DNA of 64,000 nt from Neofusicoccum parvum (lineage: Eukaryota; Ascomycota; Dothideomycetes; Botryosphaeriales; Botryosphaeriaceae): assembly GCA_020912385.1 (NCBI GenBank), contig CP087210.1, positions 1,736,001 to 1,800,000 on the forward strand, given 5' to 3'. How positions within the stretch are numbered: position 1 is the first letter of the stretch; each line of letters starts with the position of its first letter. The translations under genes were made by a program, and so were the position numbers. Positions 22,992 to 34,800 of the stretch are shown in pieces. Under the pieces are notes generated by a model that was given only the letters and a program-made list of their open reading frames with translations, had not been told where the DNA came from and did no database searches.

Positions 22992-25168
22992 ATGGCTTCC
23001 CACCTCTCCATCCGTCACGCTGCGGCGTTTCTCACGAGCCTGGCAACCTCAGCGCTTGCCATCCCGTATGAAGAGTACATCCTGGCCCCGTCGAGCCGCA
23101 CGCTGCACCCGGTCTCGGTCTGGAAGGTCAATGGCACCGTGGACGGTGCCGAGAGCGTCACCGGCGACGCCCTCGGCAGCGCAACCTTCACCGACGCCTC
23201 TGCTGTGACCTTCGACTACGAGAAGAACATTGCTGGCGTCGTCTCGCTGACCATCGGCGAGGTTTCCGACGAGAACCAGTACATCGGCATCACCTTTTCT
23301 GAGAGCTCGCTGTGGATCTCGGGGGAGAGTAGCGATGCGACGGCCGATGCGGGCGAGGACGAGACGCTGTGGTTCCAGCCCAAGGAAGCTGGTGTTTACA
23401 CGGTACCCAGGCAGAACGAGCGTGGCGCGTTCAGGTATTTGAGCTTGGTGCACAACACCACCGGCAGCTTGGAGGTTACACAGGTCACGACACACTATAC
23501 GGCCATGCCGCATTATGCGGATGACCAACTGAGGAATTACACAGGCTACTTCCACTGTGATGGTATGCTTTCTTCCATTTGACAGGGGACGCGAGAATTA
23601 CGACTGACCCCGTGCCAGATGATCTCCTGAACCGTGTGTGGTATGCTGGTGAGTCTCCCTGCCCGTGGACAGCTCCCGGAAAGCCACTTACTGACCTCCG
23701 ACTAGGCGCGTACACCAACCAGATCTGCACGATCGACCCCAATTACGGCGATGCCCTCATCTACCTGCACAAGATCACATCGAACATGACCTCGGATGAG
23801 GTTGGTGCTCTGCCGTGGTACCTCAACTACACCATCACCAATGGCACTTCTGCTCTCGTCGACGGAGCTAAGCGTGACCGACTGGTGTGGGCTGGAGACA
23901 TGGCTATTGCCGTTCCTGGCGTCGTCACCTCAACCAACGATCTGGTCTCCATTCAAAATTCCCTCAACTCGCTCTTCGATATCCAAAACAAGAGTTCGGG
24001 CCAACTGCCGTATGCTGGCCGTCCCTTTACTTACACGCTTTCGCACACGTACCATATGTACACTATCATTGGCGTGGCGGATTACTTCCTGTACTCGGGC
24101 GACATGGACTACCTCCAAAGCATGTGGGACGACATCAAGCTCGCAATGAACTTCTCCCTCAGCTTTATCGATGACAGCGGCCTCATGAACGTAACCTCAG
24201 CCAACGACTGGCTCCGATTCGGCATGGGTGGACATAACATCGAAGCCAACGCCATCCTGTACTACACCATCAACCAAGTCTCCATCCTCGCCTCCGCCCT
24301 CAATGAAACCGACCTCCTGACCTCCTGGTCCGACACCGCCGCGACCATCAAGTCCTCGGCCAACGACCTCCTTTGGGACGCCTCTAGCGGTCTCTACCGT
24401 GACAACGAAACGACCACACTCCACCCGCAGGACGGCAATGCCTGGGCCGTCGTCGCCAACCTCACGCTCAACTCCACGCAGTCCGCACAAATTTCCTCGA
24501 ACCTAGCCGGACGCTGGACGGCCTACGGCGCACCCGCGCCCGAAGCCGCCGACGCCATCTCGCCCTTCATCTCGGGCTTCGAGCTGCAAGCGCACCTGCT
24601 GGCGGGCAACGCGTCGGCGGCGCTGGAGCTGGTGCGCCTGCAGTGGGGCTTCATGCTGGACGACCCGCGCATGACCAACAGCACCTTCATCGAGGGCTAC
24701 TCGACCACGGGCGAGCTGCACTACGCGCCCTACACCAACGACCCGCGCATCAGCCACGCCCACGGCTGGGCCACCGGCCCCACCTCGACCCTGTCCTTCC
24801 TCGTCGCCGGCATCCAGCTCGAGAGCGCCGGCGGCGAGACCTGGGCGATCAAGCCGAGCCTGGGCGACCTGACCACCGCCGAGGCCGGCTTCGTCACCAG
24901 TCTGGGGAGCTTCAGCGTGAACAACACCAAGGATGCGTCGACGGGTGCCTTCACCATCGCGTTCGAGACCCCCGAAGGCACCAGCGGCGCGGTGAGCGTC
25001 GAGTACCCCGCGTGCGACGGGACGTTGACGCTGCAGAGCGCTGGGAACGCGACGGCACCGACTACGGTGGACGTCAAGGCCGAGGAGAAGAAGCAGATGA
25101 CGGATAGGGTGGAGGTGGATGGGCTGAGCGGAGGGAAGTGGACGGTCGATTTCCAGTGCTCTGCCTAG
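22992..25168 (+). CDS. Secreted alpha-L-rhamnosidase-like protein, GH78-type six-hairpin glycosidase
   Basis: Likely releases terminal rhamnose from pectic side chains or plant glycosides. Exons: 22992-23562, 23619-23648 (30 nt), 23706-25168, predicted 687 aa. The start MASHLSIRHAAAFLTSLATSALA is a signal peptide, followed by a beta-rich N-terminal domain. The small exon rebuilds the family block DDLLNRVWYAGAYTNQICTIDP, which is why I place the first acceptor at 23618 rather than 23585. The catalytic (alpha/alpha)6 domain shows RDRLVWAGDMAIAVPG, with the acidic D-x-x-W-x-G-D pattern of GH78, and later EGYSTTGELHYAPY and SHAHGWATGPTSTLSFLV. A C-terminal beta domain closes the protein. Many NxT/S sites fit secretion. 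With the exopolygalacturonase it is the second pectin-related enzyme here, though 21 kb away. Confidence 0.92.
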
Positions 25169-25523
25169 AGGCATTGTTGGTTGCGATGTAATGAAATAAT
25201 ATGATGAGAAAAGTTAAATTTACTGTTGTACAATACGAAATACTTCTTCCTCGCCGCTATTTGCAATGTGCTTTGGCTGGTGTACATGGATATTGTCTCC
25301 GTTCAAAGTCGTTTGGAGAACCGGCATTGTCTCAACCCTCATTGTCTCTGAACACCCCTCACCACAAACCACCATAAATACCCACCTATGCAGCACTGAA
25401 TCATCGAACATCACAACTCTTAACCTCAACAGCCGAACACACATTCTCAAGATCACTTCGGAATTCCGCACCACGCCTTCAAAGCACTTCCACATAGCCA
25501 CTCCCTCACTCTCAACCGTCATC
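25169..25523 (+). promoter_or_regulatory. Promoter and 5' leader of the cysteine-rich peptide gene
   Basis: A TATA-like element, cataaata, at 25373-25380 lies 143 bp before the ATG at 25524. The stretch between them is C/A-rich with few G, typical of a fungal 5' leader. No other gene fits here. Confidence 0.4.
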
Positions 25524-25646
25524 ATGCCCAACGGGATCTACTGGGATTGCTGCTGCTGCTCCACCTCGAATGACGGGGAGATTGAGGAGTGCCAGACTTG
25601 CGGACACTGCCCCGGTATGGAGGGTTGTTGCGAGTGGCACTGGTGA
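25524..25646 (+). CDS. 40-residue cysteine-rich small protein
   Basis: Short frame starting MPNGIYWDCCCCSTSNDG and ending CEWHW. It has 9 Cys in 40 residues: a run of four, a CQTCGHCPG segment and a CC pair, with His and Trp between them. The TATA-like element and C/A-rich leader upstream and a good start context (atcATGC) support expression. No signal peptide is seen, so a cytosolic metal-binding or zinc-ribbon-like peptide is more likely than a secreted effector. Fungal genomes carry many tiny proteins with the pattern WYCC..C....C..C.H..C..C, and this resembles them, but I cannot name a family. It could also be the first exon of a longer gene. It lies tail-to-tail with the NRPS gene, 246 bp apart. 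Confidence 0.55.
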   Translation: MPNGIYWDCCCCSTSNDGEIEECQTCGHCPGMEGCCEWHW

Positions 25647-25892
25647 GACCTTCCCGACTTTGCGCACTTCTGATTTCCATCTCGTTCGTTTTGATCATCT
25701 CGCTGTTGGGTCCGCATAGAAAAATACAAAAAAAAAGGGATTAATCCTACCAAAAAACATTCTCTACGTGAAAAAAGTGACCACCACATTTTCCCGCCAT
25801 CAACGCCCGAATCCCGTGAAAAGATATGAAACTACTTTACAAACAAGACAGCGACGACGTCACGTCTCCATCAACCCAACCAAACTCACGCA

Positions 25893-28800
25893 TCACTCCC
25901 CCCGCAACTCCCCCACCACCGCGCCAATCTCCCTCTCGAACAGCGCCACGAAGCCCCTCACGCCCTCCTCCCCCATCAGCGCGCCGTCGCACCGGACCCC
26001 GAACCTCACCCCGTCCGCCGCCCGATCCGGCCCCACGTCCACGAACAGCTGCGGCTCGGCGACCCAGCCGGCGTCCAGGCCGTCCACGGCCGTCGCGCCG
26101 GCGATGGCCCTGGCGGCCGAGAAGTCGGTCGGCACGCCGACGGGCAGCGGCTGGAGCAGGGCGTCGTCGCCGACGCCGCCGAAGTCGGTGCCGACGACGT
26201 CGTCGTGCCACAGCAGGTTGAGGCTCGCGTTGAACGGCAGCTTCGCCGTTTCGTGCCCGGCGACCCAGCGCACCACGTCGCGCGGCCGGCTCTGCTCGAA
26301 CGGCAGGCGGGCCGCGAGCTTGGCGTTGAGCTCGGCGACGGCGGCGGCGACGGGCTGTGTGCGTGCGTCGCGCACGCCGAGCGGCAGCAGGTTGACCGTC
26401 GGGCCGGAGAGCGCCTCGACGCCCGTGAAGGCGGCGCCGCGGCCGAGCTGGAAGAAGCCGAAGGTCGGCGAGGCGGCGCGCGTCGCGGCGGCGAGGGCGC
26501 GCGCGAAGGCGAGCAGCACGAGCGTGTGCAGGTGGTGGCCGGCCTGCCGGGCGGCGGCGTCGGCGGCTGAGAGTGAGAGAGTGGTGCTGGAGGCCATGAC
26601 GAAGGTTTGGGAGCGGTCGGAGGGGTCGGCGGGCGGGGTTGTGGTGCTGCGGGCGAGGAGGGTGGGCGTGCAGCCGGCGAGATGCTGGCGCCAGAAGGCG
26701 CGCTCGTCGAGGCGGGCGAGCGAGCGCGTGGTCGACGCGACGAAGTCGGCGAAGGCGGGGACGGGGTCGAGGGTGGTGCGACCGGCGTAGAGGGCGAGGA
26801 GGTCGGCGATCAGGCGCGACATGGTCCACGCGTCGTAGGTGGTGTGGTGCATGGTGATGAGGAGCGCGTCGGCCTCCGGGCTGCGCACGACGTGCAGGCG
26901 CACCGGCGGCGTGAAGAGGTCCGAGGGCATGTGCGAGATGCGCTTGACGGTGGTCTTGACGGCTGCTTCGAGCTCGCCGGGGGCCTCCTCGACGGTGAAG
27001 GTGTCGGTGGCTATCTTGGACGGCTTGAGCACGACCTGCACGGCTTGATCGGGCTTGGCTGCGACGAAGGCAGTGCGCATGATGGAGTGGCGCTCCTGGA
27101 GAGCATGCCATGCCTGGCCGAGCTTCTCAGTATCGAGCGTCTTCGTGGCCTTGAAAGTCCAAGTCGGCTCGTAGAGTGTGCGTCCAGAGGCCAGCCAGCT
27201 GGCGATATGGTAGTCCTGGCCAGCGAGAACGGGCAGGATATCCTCGACCTCATCCTTCGTAACGCCGAGCTTGGTAAGGACGGCAGTCTCCTCTTCGGGC
27301 TGGAGAGTAGGTGGAAGGCCTTCGACCGGGGCGGCGTTCTCCTCGCTACTGTTAATCGCGTGGATGATCCTGCAGATGCGGCCCAGAGTAACGCCCTGGA
27401 TGATATCCGCCACTCCGATGCGGAAGCCCGCTTTACGGCACTGCGATGCAACTTGAATGGCCGCAATCGAGTCGAGCCCGATCGAGAAGATATTGGTCGA
27501 CAGCTCAATACTCTCGACGGGGACATTTACCACGCGAGACATGGCGCCGCGAACCGTCTCGGCGTAGCGCTGGACGGCCGGATCATCCCAGGTGATCACC
27601 TCGTCCTCGGCGGCTGCGGACTCGAGGGGCAGGTTGCGCAGCTCGGGTGGGTAGGCAGTGACGTAGCGGCCGGGGTGCTCGACGATGTCGTTGACGGCGT
27701 CCCTGAAGGTGGCTAGGAAAGCGTCGAGACGCTCCCTGCCGAGGCGCGAGTAGGCGCGGGCGACCAGGGATCGGTCGGTGTGTTCGATCTCGAAGTTCAT
27801 CTTGTACTCGGATGGGACGGACACCTCCTCCGTTTCGTAGGGCTGCCAGATGCTCTGCGAGTTCTCAATGGCACTCGCATTGACCTTCTGGAAGACGAAG
27901 AGGCTGTCTGTCAGTGTGGCGTCGGTGGTATCAGCAGACTTGCGCCAGTTGTTCTGGACGTCGGCGAAGGACGCATGCTGGAATTCGATGCCGTCGATGG
28001 TTAGCTGCTGCAGCTGCTGTAGGGCCGTCTGGTTCGAGGACAGCGGGTTGGCAAAGCGCACGCGGTAAGGCACAGAATTGAAAGTAGGCCCGATGATGGT
28101 GTCTGCGTTCTCCAGCTGCAAGTTTCTGCCAGCCAGGACCATGCCGAAGGCGACGTCACGGCGCTGGACGAGGCTGCTGAGCGCCTTGGCAAAGGCCAAC
28201 AAAGTGACATTTTGGACACTGAAACCCTTGTCCTGGAATTGAGCCAGATTCGAGGAAATTGCAATACTGGCCAAAGTCATTTGCTCTGACTTTGCCTCTT
28301 CATCAGTGAGCGGGATGCCGATGCTCCTATAGCCCTCAAGCTTGCTACTCCAGAAATCGACAGCAGCCTTTTGGTTGGCCGTAATGACCTTTGCTGCCTC
28401 ATGGAAAGGAGCAGAAGGTGCCACGGCCTGACCATAGTAGTTGTCTGTCAGCTGCTGGAAGAGGATCGGCACTGACAAACCGTCGTAGAGGGCGTGGTGC
28501 ATCGAAGCAGAGAAGACGACGGAATTGCCATCCGAGAACACCGTCACCTTGACCGGAGGCTCATGGAATTGGCTTTCCTCCGTGAAGGTGGTGGTGTGCT
28601 GGAGATTCTGCAGCGCCGAGTCCATATCGGACGTCGACAACTCCCTCCACTGAGGAAGGAAATTCTCACGAACAACGGCAATCCACTCATTCCCAGAGCG
28701 GTGGAAGGAGGTCCTCAGAACGTCGACCTGGCGGACAGTCTTGTACCAGGCCTCCTTGAACTTGCCGAGATCGATGTCAGAAGATAGGCAAAGCGTGTGG

Positions 28801-31800
28801 TGGTGGACGTAAAGGCGTCCATCCAGGCCCAGCGTCTGGGTCAGCATTCCCACCTGCAGAGGCGTGCAGCGATAGACAGCCTCGATGCTGTCACCCTCAG
28901 CCAACTTGACCGAGGCAGGAATTTCGACCGTGGGCTGGCGGACCTCGAAGACGGAATCCTGTCTTCCGTCTCTAGTCTCTGTTGCGGGCTGAACAGTCTC
29001 GGGCTTGAAGTTGTAGCAGAGCGCGCCGATGCAGCTGTTGCGCATGACATCCGCCGACGAGACCTGGTAGGCGTGCTCACGGAGCTTCCTCGCGAAGCGG
29101 ATTGCCGTGATAGAATCGATGCCGATGTGCAGAAACGACGTGTTCTTGTTCACACTGTCCGGGGGGACCTGCGCAAAGTCGGCGACGAGCTTCCTGACGT
29201 TCTTCTCCTCATCCGACCATGTGGTCTCGTCCCAGACAGCCGTCTTCTCGGTGACGCCTCCAGCAGGGGCTTCAGACGAGATGCCCAAGTCAGCAAGGGA
29301 CAGCGCGTCGCCGTTTAGCACGGTGTCGACGAGCATCTCAATCCGCTCCAGTATCTCTTCGGCCCTCGCGCCATCTCCGAAAGCGGAGGTGCAGCCAACC
29401 GCCATCTTCAGCTTGTCGGTCTTGTAGTCCGACTCGACCTCAACCGCAAGCGACGAGTCCATCGGCATGTCGCTTTCAATTTCGTTCCAAAGATTGAAGT
29501 CCAGCGTCTGCTCAGGGGCGCGGGTGTAAGAGAAGAGGGTGTCGTACAGCGGCCTATCGGCGCCGACCCAGACCTGGATGTCTCTGGCTGAGCTGTGTTG
29601 GTACTCGAGAGACTCGTAGCTCAGCTTCTGGAAGGTAGCGAAGACATCCTGGAGCGTGGCGCCGAACTTGGGCAGGTTGACGCGCTGCGGGATGGTCGTG
29701 ATGCAGGGCGCCAGGATCTGGTCAACACCCTTCACCGGTACGGCGCGGCCGGAGAGCACAGCACCGAAGATGATGTCGTTGGTGCCCAGCATCTGTGCCA
29801 GAGCAGTGCCAAAGGCGGCTTGCAGAACAGCAGCAATAGTAAGCCTGTGGCGAGAGGCAGCTGCTTCAATTGAAGCGAGGCTGGCACTGAACACACGATC
29901 TTTGATGGTGATGGGGGCGCTCAGATCTACGGCCTCCGATGAGATGAGGCGTGTCTGCTGCCAGTTCTCCAGCAGATTTGACCAGTGCTTCTTTGCGTTC
30001 TCTTTGTCGCGGGACGCTATGTACTCAACAAGAGCGCCCGGGCTTTCCCTTGGTTCCGGGGCGGAGTCGTGATAACGCCTATGAACCTCCTCGAAGAGCA
30101 TGCCCAGCGACTCACCATCGTAGAGCGCATGGTGAACGGAAATCAGTAGAGCAGTACGCTGCCCTCCTTTCGAAACAGCAAAGTTGAAACGAACCGGAGG
30201 TCTGGTCGCCAGGTTCTGCACAACATCTTGGCGGATCTGCGGGTACAGCTGCGACAGCACCGTCTGGCACGGCGTGTCATCCTCAGCCCTGGCGGAGCCC
30301 CACTGGATCCGGGCGGCTTCGGGGCGGAGTACGATCTGGCGGAAGTGGTCGCCCGAGAACCAGAAGGTGGTGCGGAGGATCTCGTTCTCGGCGACGGTTG
30401 CCTCCCAGGCGCGGCAGAGCTTCTCGATGTCGACGCCGCCAGCGATCTGAAGCATGATATGGTTGACGTAGAAGGAGGTGCTGTCGTCACCCGAGTCAGC
30501 GGACCGGGCCACCATGATCTCCTGGAGAGGCAGGCAGGGCCGCACGGCCTGAACAAGCTTCGACGGAATCGGTGGAGCGGGATCGTTGCGGTAATCGGTC
30601 TCGATCTGCACAAGCTCTTGCTGAACCTGCTCGATGGAGGCCCCGCCAATTTGTTGCCTGTCCTTGTGAGGTAGCGTAGCGAGCTGCTCGATTGTCGGGT
30701 GGGTCAGGACGTTTGCAACACTACATTCGTATCCAATCTCCTTCAGCTTCATGAACAAGCTAATGGCGCTGAGACTGTCGATTCCGAGCTCGAAAATGGA
30801 CGTGTCGGGACGCATCTCGCGCGAGTCATCAGCAATGACAACCCTTAGGACACCTGCGACACTCTCCTCTTCCGCAGTGAGAGGCCTGTCGCTGACCGCA
30901 GGAGCGCCAGCAGGTTTGTGGCTGCTAGCCATAAGCTTGGAAATTGGAATAGACGAGAAAAGGGCATTTAGAAGCTTTGTATCCGCCTTGGCCGAAGTTG
31001 CGGTAAGAGGAATGACGTTGACAGGGATAAAGAGGTCCGGGACCATGTGGGCGGGGAGGATCTTCTGGCACTGGGGCCGGATGCTTGCGTTGGTGGCCTC
31101 AAAATGCTCGTCGAGGAATCTGCACTCCTGCTTCTTCTCCTTCGCCTCCTTGATGTCTCTCTCATTGGCCACGAAAGCAACTAACTGAGGACGCGAGAGC
31201 TCCTTATGCTTCAGAAGGAGCGTGGCAACGTTGACGGGTTCGGACGCAGAAACTCTAACGCCCTCGGAGATCTCGCCCAGCTCGACACGCTGGCCTCTGA
31301 TCTTGACCTGGTCGTCCTTGCGGCCAAGGAACTCAATGCTGTTGTCGGGCATCAGGCGGACAATGTCGCCGGTCCGGTACATTCGTTCGCCATTGAAGTC
31401 CTCGACAAAGCCAGCGGCATCAGGACGGTTTAGGTAGCCATTTGCAACCAGGCTACCGGTGAAGCAAAGCTCACCAGGCATCATGCGCTTGACGTAGGTG
31501 TTGGTGCCCGGGCGGAAGAGATGTCCAACGGAGTCACCAAGAGGACTTCCAATGTTCTTGGGGTCCGAGTTAGGCCACAGACGGCCGGAGCAGCAGCCCA
31601 CAGTGACTTCGGTGGGACCATAGGCGTTGATGAGACCAATACGGTCTTCACCGGCCCAGAGCTTCCTGGTCTTCTCCGTCATTTTCTCACCACCGACACC
31701 GAGGAAGACAAGGTCAGGTGCATCCTCCGGAGTCAAGCCAGTCTGATCAAGAAGCGACGGCACGAAACTGGCGTGGGTAATCCGCAGGTTCCTGAGTGCA

Positions 31801-34800
31801 GCTGCCAAATCATCGAGAAGCAGGGTGCGGCGAGCAGTGATGGCGGTGAGGCCGTGTCTCCAGGAGAGGAACATCTCTCCTATGTGGACATCGAAGGCTC
31901 TGCTTGCGAGGTTGAGATACTTGCCCGTGCCTGCTAGGGTCTTGGTGGCTGGAACACAGTCACACAGGAACTCGGACTGGGCATCCATGAAGGAGGCAAG
32001 GTTCGCCCTGCTCACAAGGACACCCTTCGGCTTGCCCGTGGATCCAGACGTGTAGAGAACGTAAGCATTGGCATGAGGATCATAGTTGACAGGAACAGGC
32101 TTGCCATCGAACGAGTTGAGCTCATCTTGGAAGCTGTCCATCTCGGTGTCAATGATCCTGCAGCCTTCAAAATCGAAGTCCGGGCCAACTTCGAACAGGT
32201 CTGCAGTAGTGAAGAGCAGAGAAGCGCTGCTGTCCTGGCAAAGGAAGATCTTACGCTCAAGGGGCAGGCTTTCCTCCAGAGGTAAGTAGGTCTGGCCAGA
32301 CTTGAAGATACCGTAGATGATACCGAAAGCCTCAAGTGTGCGGGGAAGGCAGATAGCTACCGATCCGCTGCCGCTGCCGTGCTTCTTGATGTAAGCAGCG
32401 ACGCGGTTGGCATAAGTGTCGAACTCCTTGTAGGTCCAGGATACAGTCTTGGCCTCGGGCCAGATTTGAGTAGCGACCTCGACAGCCAGCCAGTCGGGAT
32501 GCTCCTGTGCGAAGTGGTCGATCCACCACGTGGGATCAACCTTGGTGGGACAGAGTGTGTCGGGCCGCGGCGTCGTGATAGACTTTAGGTCGTTCGAGAA
32601 GAAGTTGGCGAGATCGGCAACGTCGACTTCGGGATGGCTGACCATGGCTGATAGCAATGCGTCTACCTGGCGAACGAAAAGGGCTTGATGCTCGGCGGTC
32701 ATGATTCGGTTTGTCGCCGAGAAAGAGAGCGTAAGCTGATCTTCGACCTGCCACACATTGAAGGCCATGGAGTGCTCGACCGAGAGGACTAGATCCTCAG
32801 CCTTCGTCCACGGATACTGTGCCTCGGCATTAGATGATTCGCCGTCAGGGTGGAAGACGAAGACAGCCGGGTAGAGAGGCTGATCAACAGGGCGCTGGAG
32901 AATCTTCCTGATGGTTCCAGGCCTCACACGGCGGTGATCCCAGGTATCGCGCGACATCCTGCTCTGCTCAGCAATGAGCTCCTTGCCCGTGCCTATGGCG
33001 CGGAAAGGAACAGGGACAACAGAGATAAGGGGCGCGATAGCGGTTTCCAATCTGGAATCCATAATGCGGTCCGACAGTACCTCAGCAAATACTACATCCC
33101 GCGTCTCGAGGAACTCAGCCAAGCTGAAGCCCCAGGCGGAGCGGATAACGGCCGCGATGGATGTAGCACCGAGACGACGAGTCGCCTCCTGCAGCTCCTT
33201 CTTGGACAATGAGGACACATGGTCGAACGTGCGCATCTCAGTCGCGGAAGCATCGTTGCTTAGTTTGGGTCCGGAGCCCTCAGAGATTTCGCTCGCGATG
33301 CCTTGGAGTTCCTTCTCCCAGAAAGCGTCACTCGCCTGCGTCTCGGTGTCCGTGCTGGCAATGGCCAGTGCCTCGAGAAGTTGGCAGCGAGGCTTGGTAG
33401 CCGCCGTGGAGTACTTAGCGCCGAGCTCTTCAATGATGAAGTCGAGAGACGGTCCATCGTGGAGAGAGTGGTGGATGCTCATGACCATCGTCCTTGAATC
33501 GGCGTGCTCCAGGATGTTCACAGCCCATGGCGGGTTCCGGAACACGGTGCCTTGATGGTTCTGAGCAGTTCGGATGGAGATTTCCTTGGCAGTCTCCGTC
33601 AGCTTGTCTTGTTGGATAGTCTGGACTGTCCAGTCAATCCGTGCCTCCTCATAGACGACCTGAAGGAAGATAGAGTTGGCGTTGGTGGCATTTTCAGGCT
33701 TCGGCACGGCCGCCATAGGTATGAATCCAGCGCGCAGAGATTCCGTCTCGCGAGCCAACTGCAGCCAGGCTTCCTTCAACCGCTCCAAGTCTACAGTGGC
33801 ATCCAGGTTGAAGAAGTGGTTGCTCCAGTACGACTGAGGGTTCTGCATTGACTCTCCGAGCAAGCTCTCTTGCAGCACGCTCGCAGGGGCAACCTGGAAA
33901 CGACCATGCCCCAGATAAGTAGCAACAGGCGCGGCCCAAGTATTGTGGAAGTCCTTCATCTTTTGAGCCGTGGCCGAGCGAGCCTGCTTTTTGTCACTGA
34001 AAGAGGTAAAAGAGCCAATATCGGAGATAGTTTTGCAGCGGAGGACATCCAGGACCGAAAGCGAAGCCTTGGCGGCATTCATCTTAGCCGCGAGCCTGAT
34101 AGCACCGATGGAGTCGATACCGAGAGCAGCGAGGGTGCTGCTCGGCTTGATGGCTTCCTTGGGCACGCCAGTGACCTGTGATAGGACGCCGACCAGCATG
34201 GGGTTGGCCTCGCGCCACTCAACCTCCGATGTGTCCTCCACCGTCTCTTTAACATGAGTCTCCTCATGCTCGTAGAAGATACGCTTGAGAGCATGACGAT
34301 CCACCTTGGCAGAGGGCGTGCGTGGGATATTCGGAAGGACAATGAAGAAGTCGGGAATCATATGCGCTGGTAGCAACCTGCGCACGTTGTCCTCCGCAAC
34401 GTTGACAATGGCTGCATCCTCCCCTTCGTTACTTCCAAAGCCAGGAACAGCTAAAAATGCAACAACAATCTTGCCAGTCCTCTTCCGAGACTCCAGATAT
34501 AAGACCTCAGTCTGCTGGACTGCAGGATGGCTAGCGCGGAGGAAGTACGCGATTTCGCTGAGCTCCACACGCTGACCAGCAATCTTGACGAGGTCGTCGT
34601 CTCTGCCGACGAAGTCGATAGAACCGTCTCCTAGCTGCCTGACGAGGTCACCGGTCAGATAGATAGTGCGCTGCAGGCTTTCGCACCAGATGAACTTTTC
34701 GTTGGACTTGTCGGCGTCCTTCCAGTAACCATAGGACAACTGATCGCCGGCCAATGCCAACTCGCCAATGGCGTTGCGCATAACCACACGGCCTTCCTGG

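Noticed and set aside
23579..23618. Alternative acceptor at 23585 giving a longer second exon in the rhamnosidase
   Set aside because: It inserts GDARITTDPVP before the conserved DDLLNRVWYAG block, whereas the AG at 23618 joins directly to it with a good branch-point-like sequence in the intron.
25837..27111. 424-codon minus frame and other frames overlapping the NRPS 3' part
   Set aside because: Low-complexity Arg/His/Ala shadow of the well-supported NRPS frame; same for frames inside the ABC, GNAT and rhamnosidase genes.
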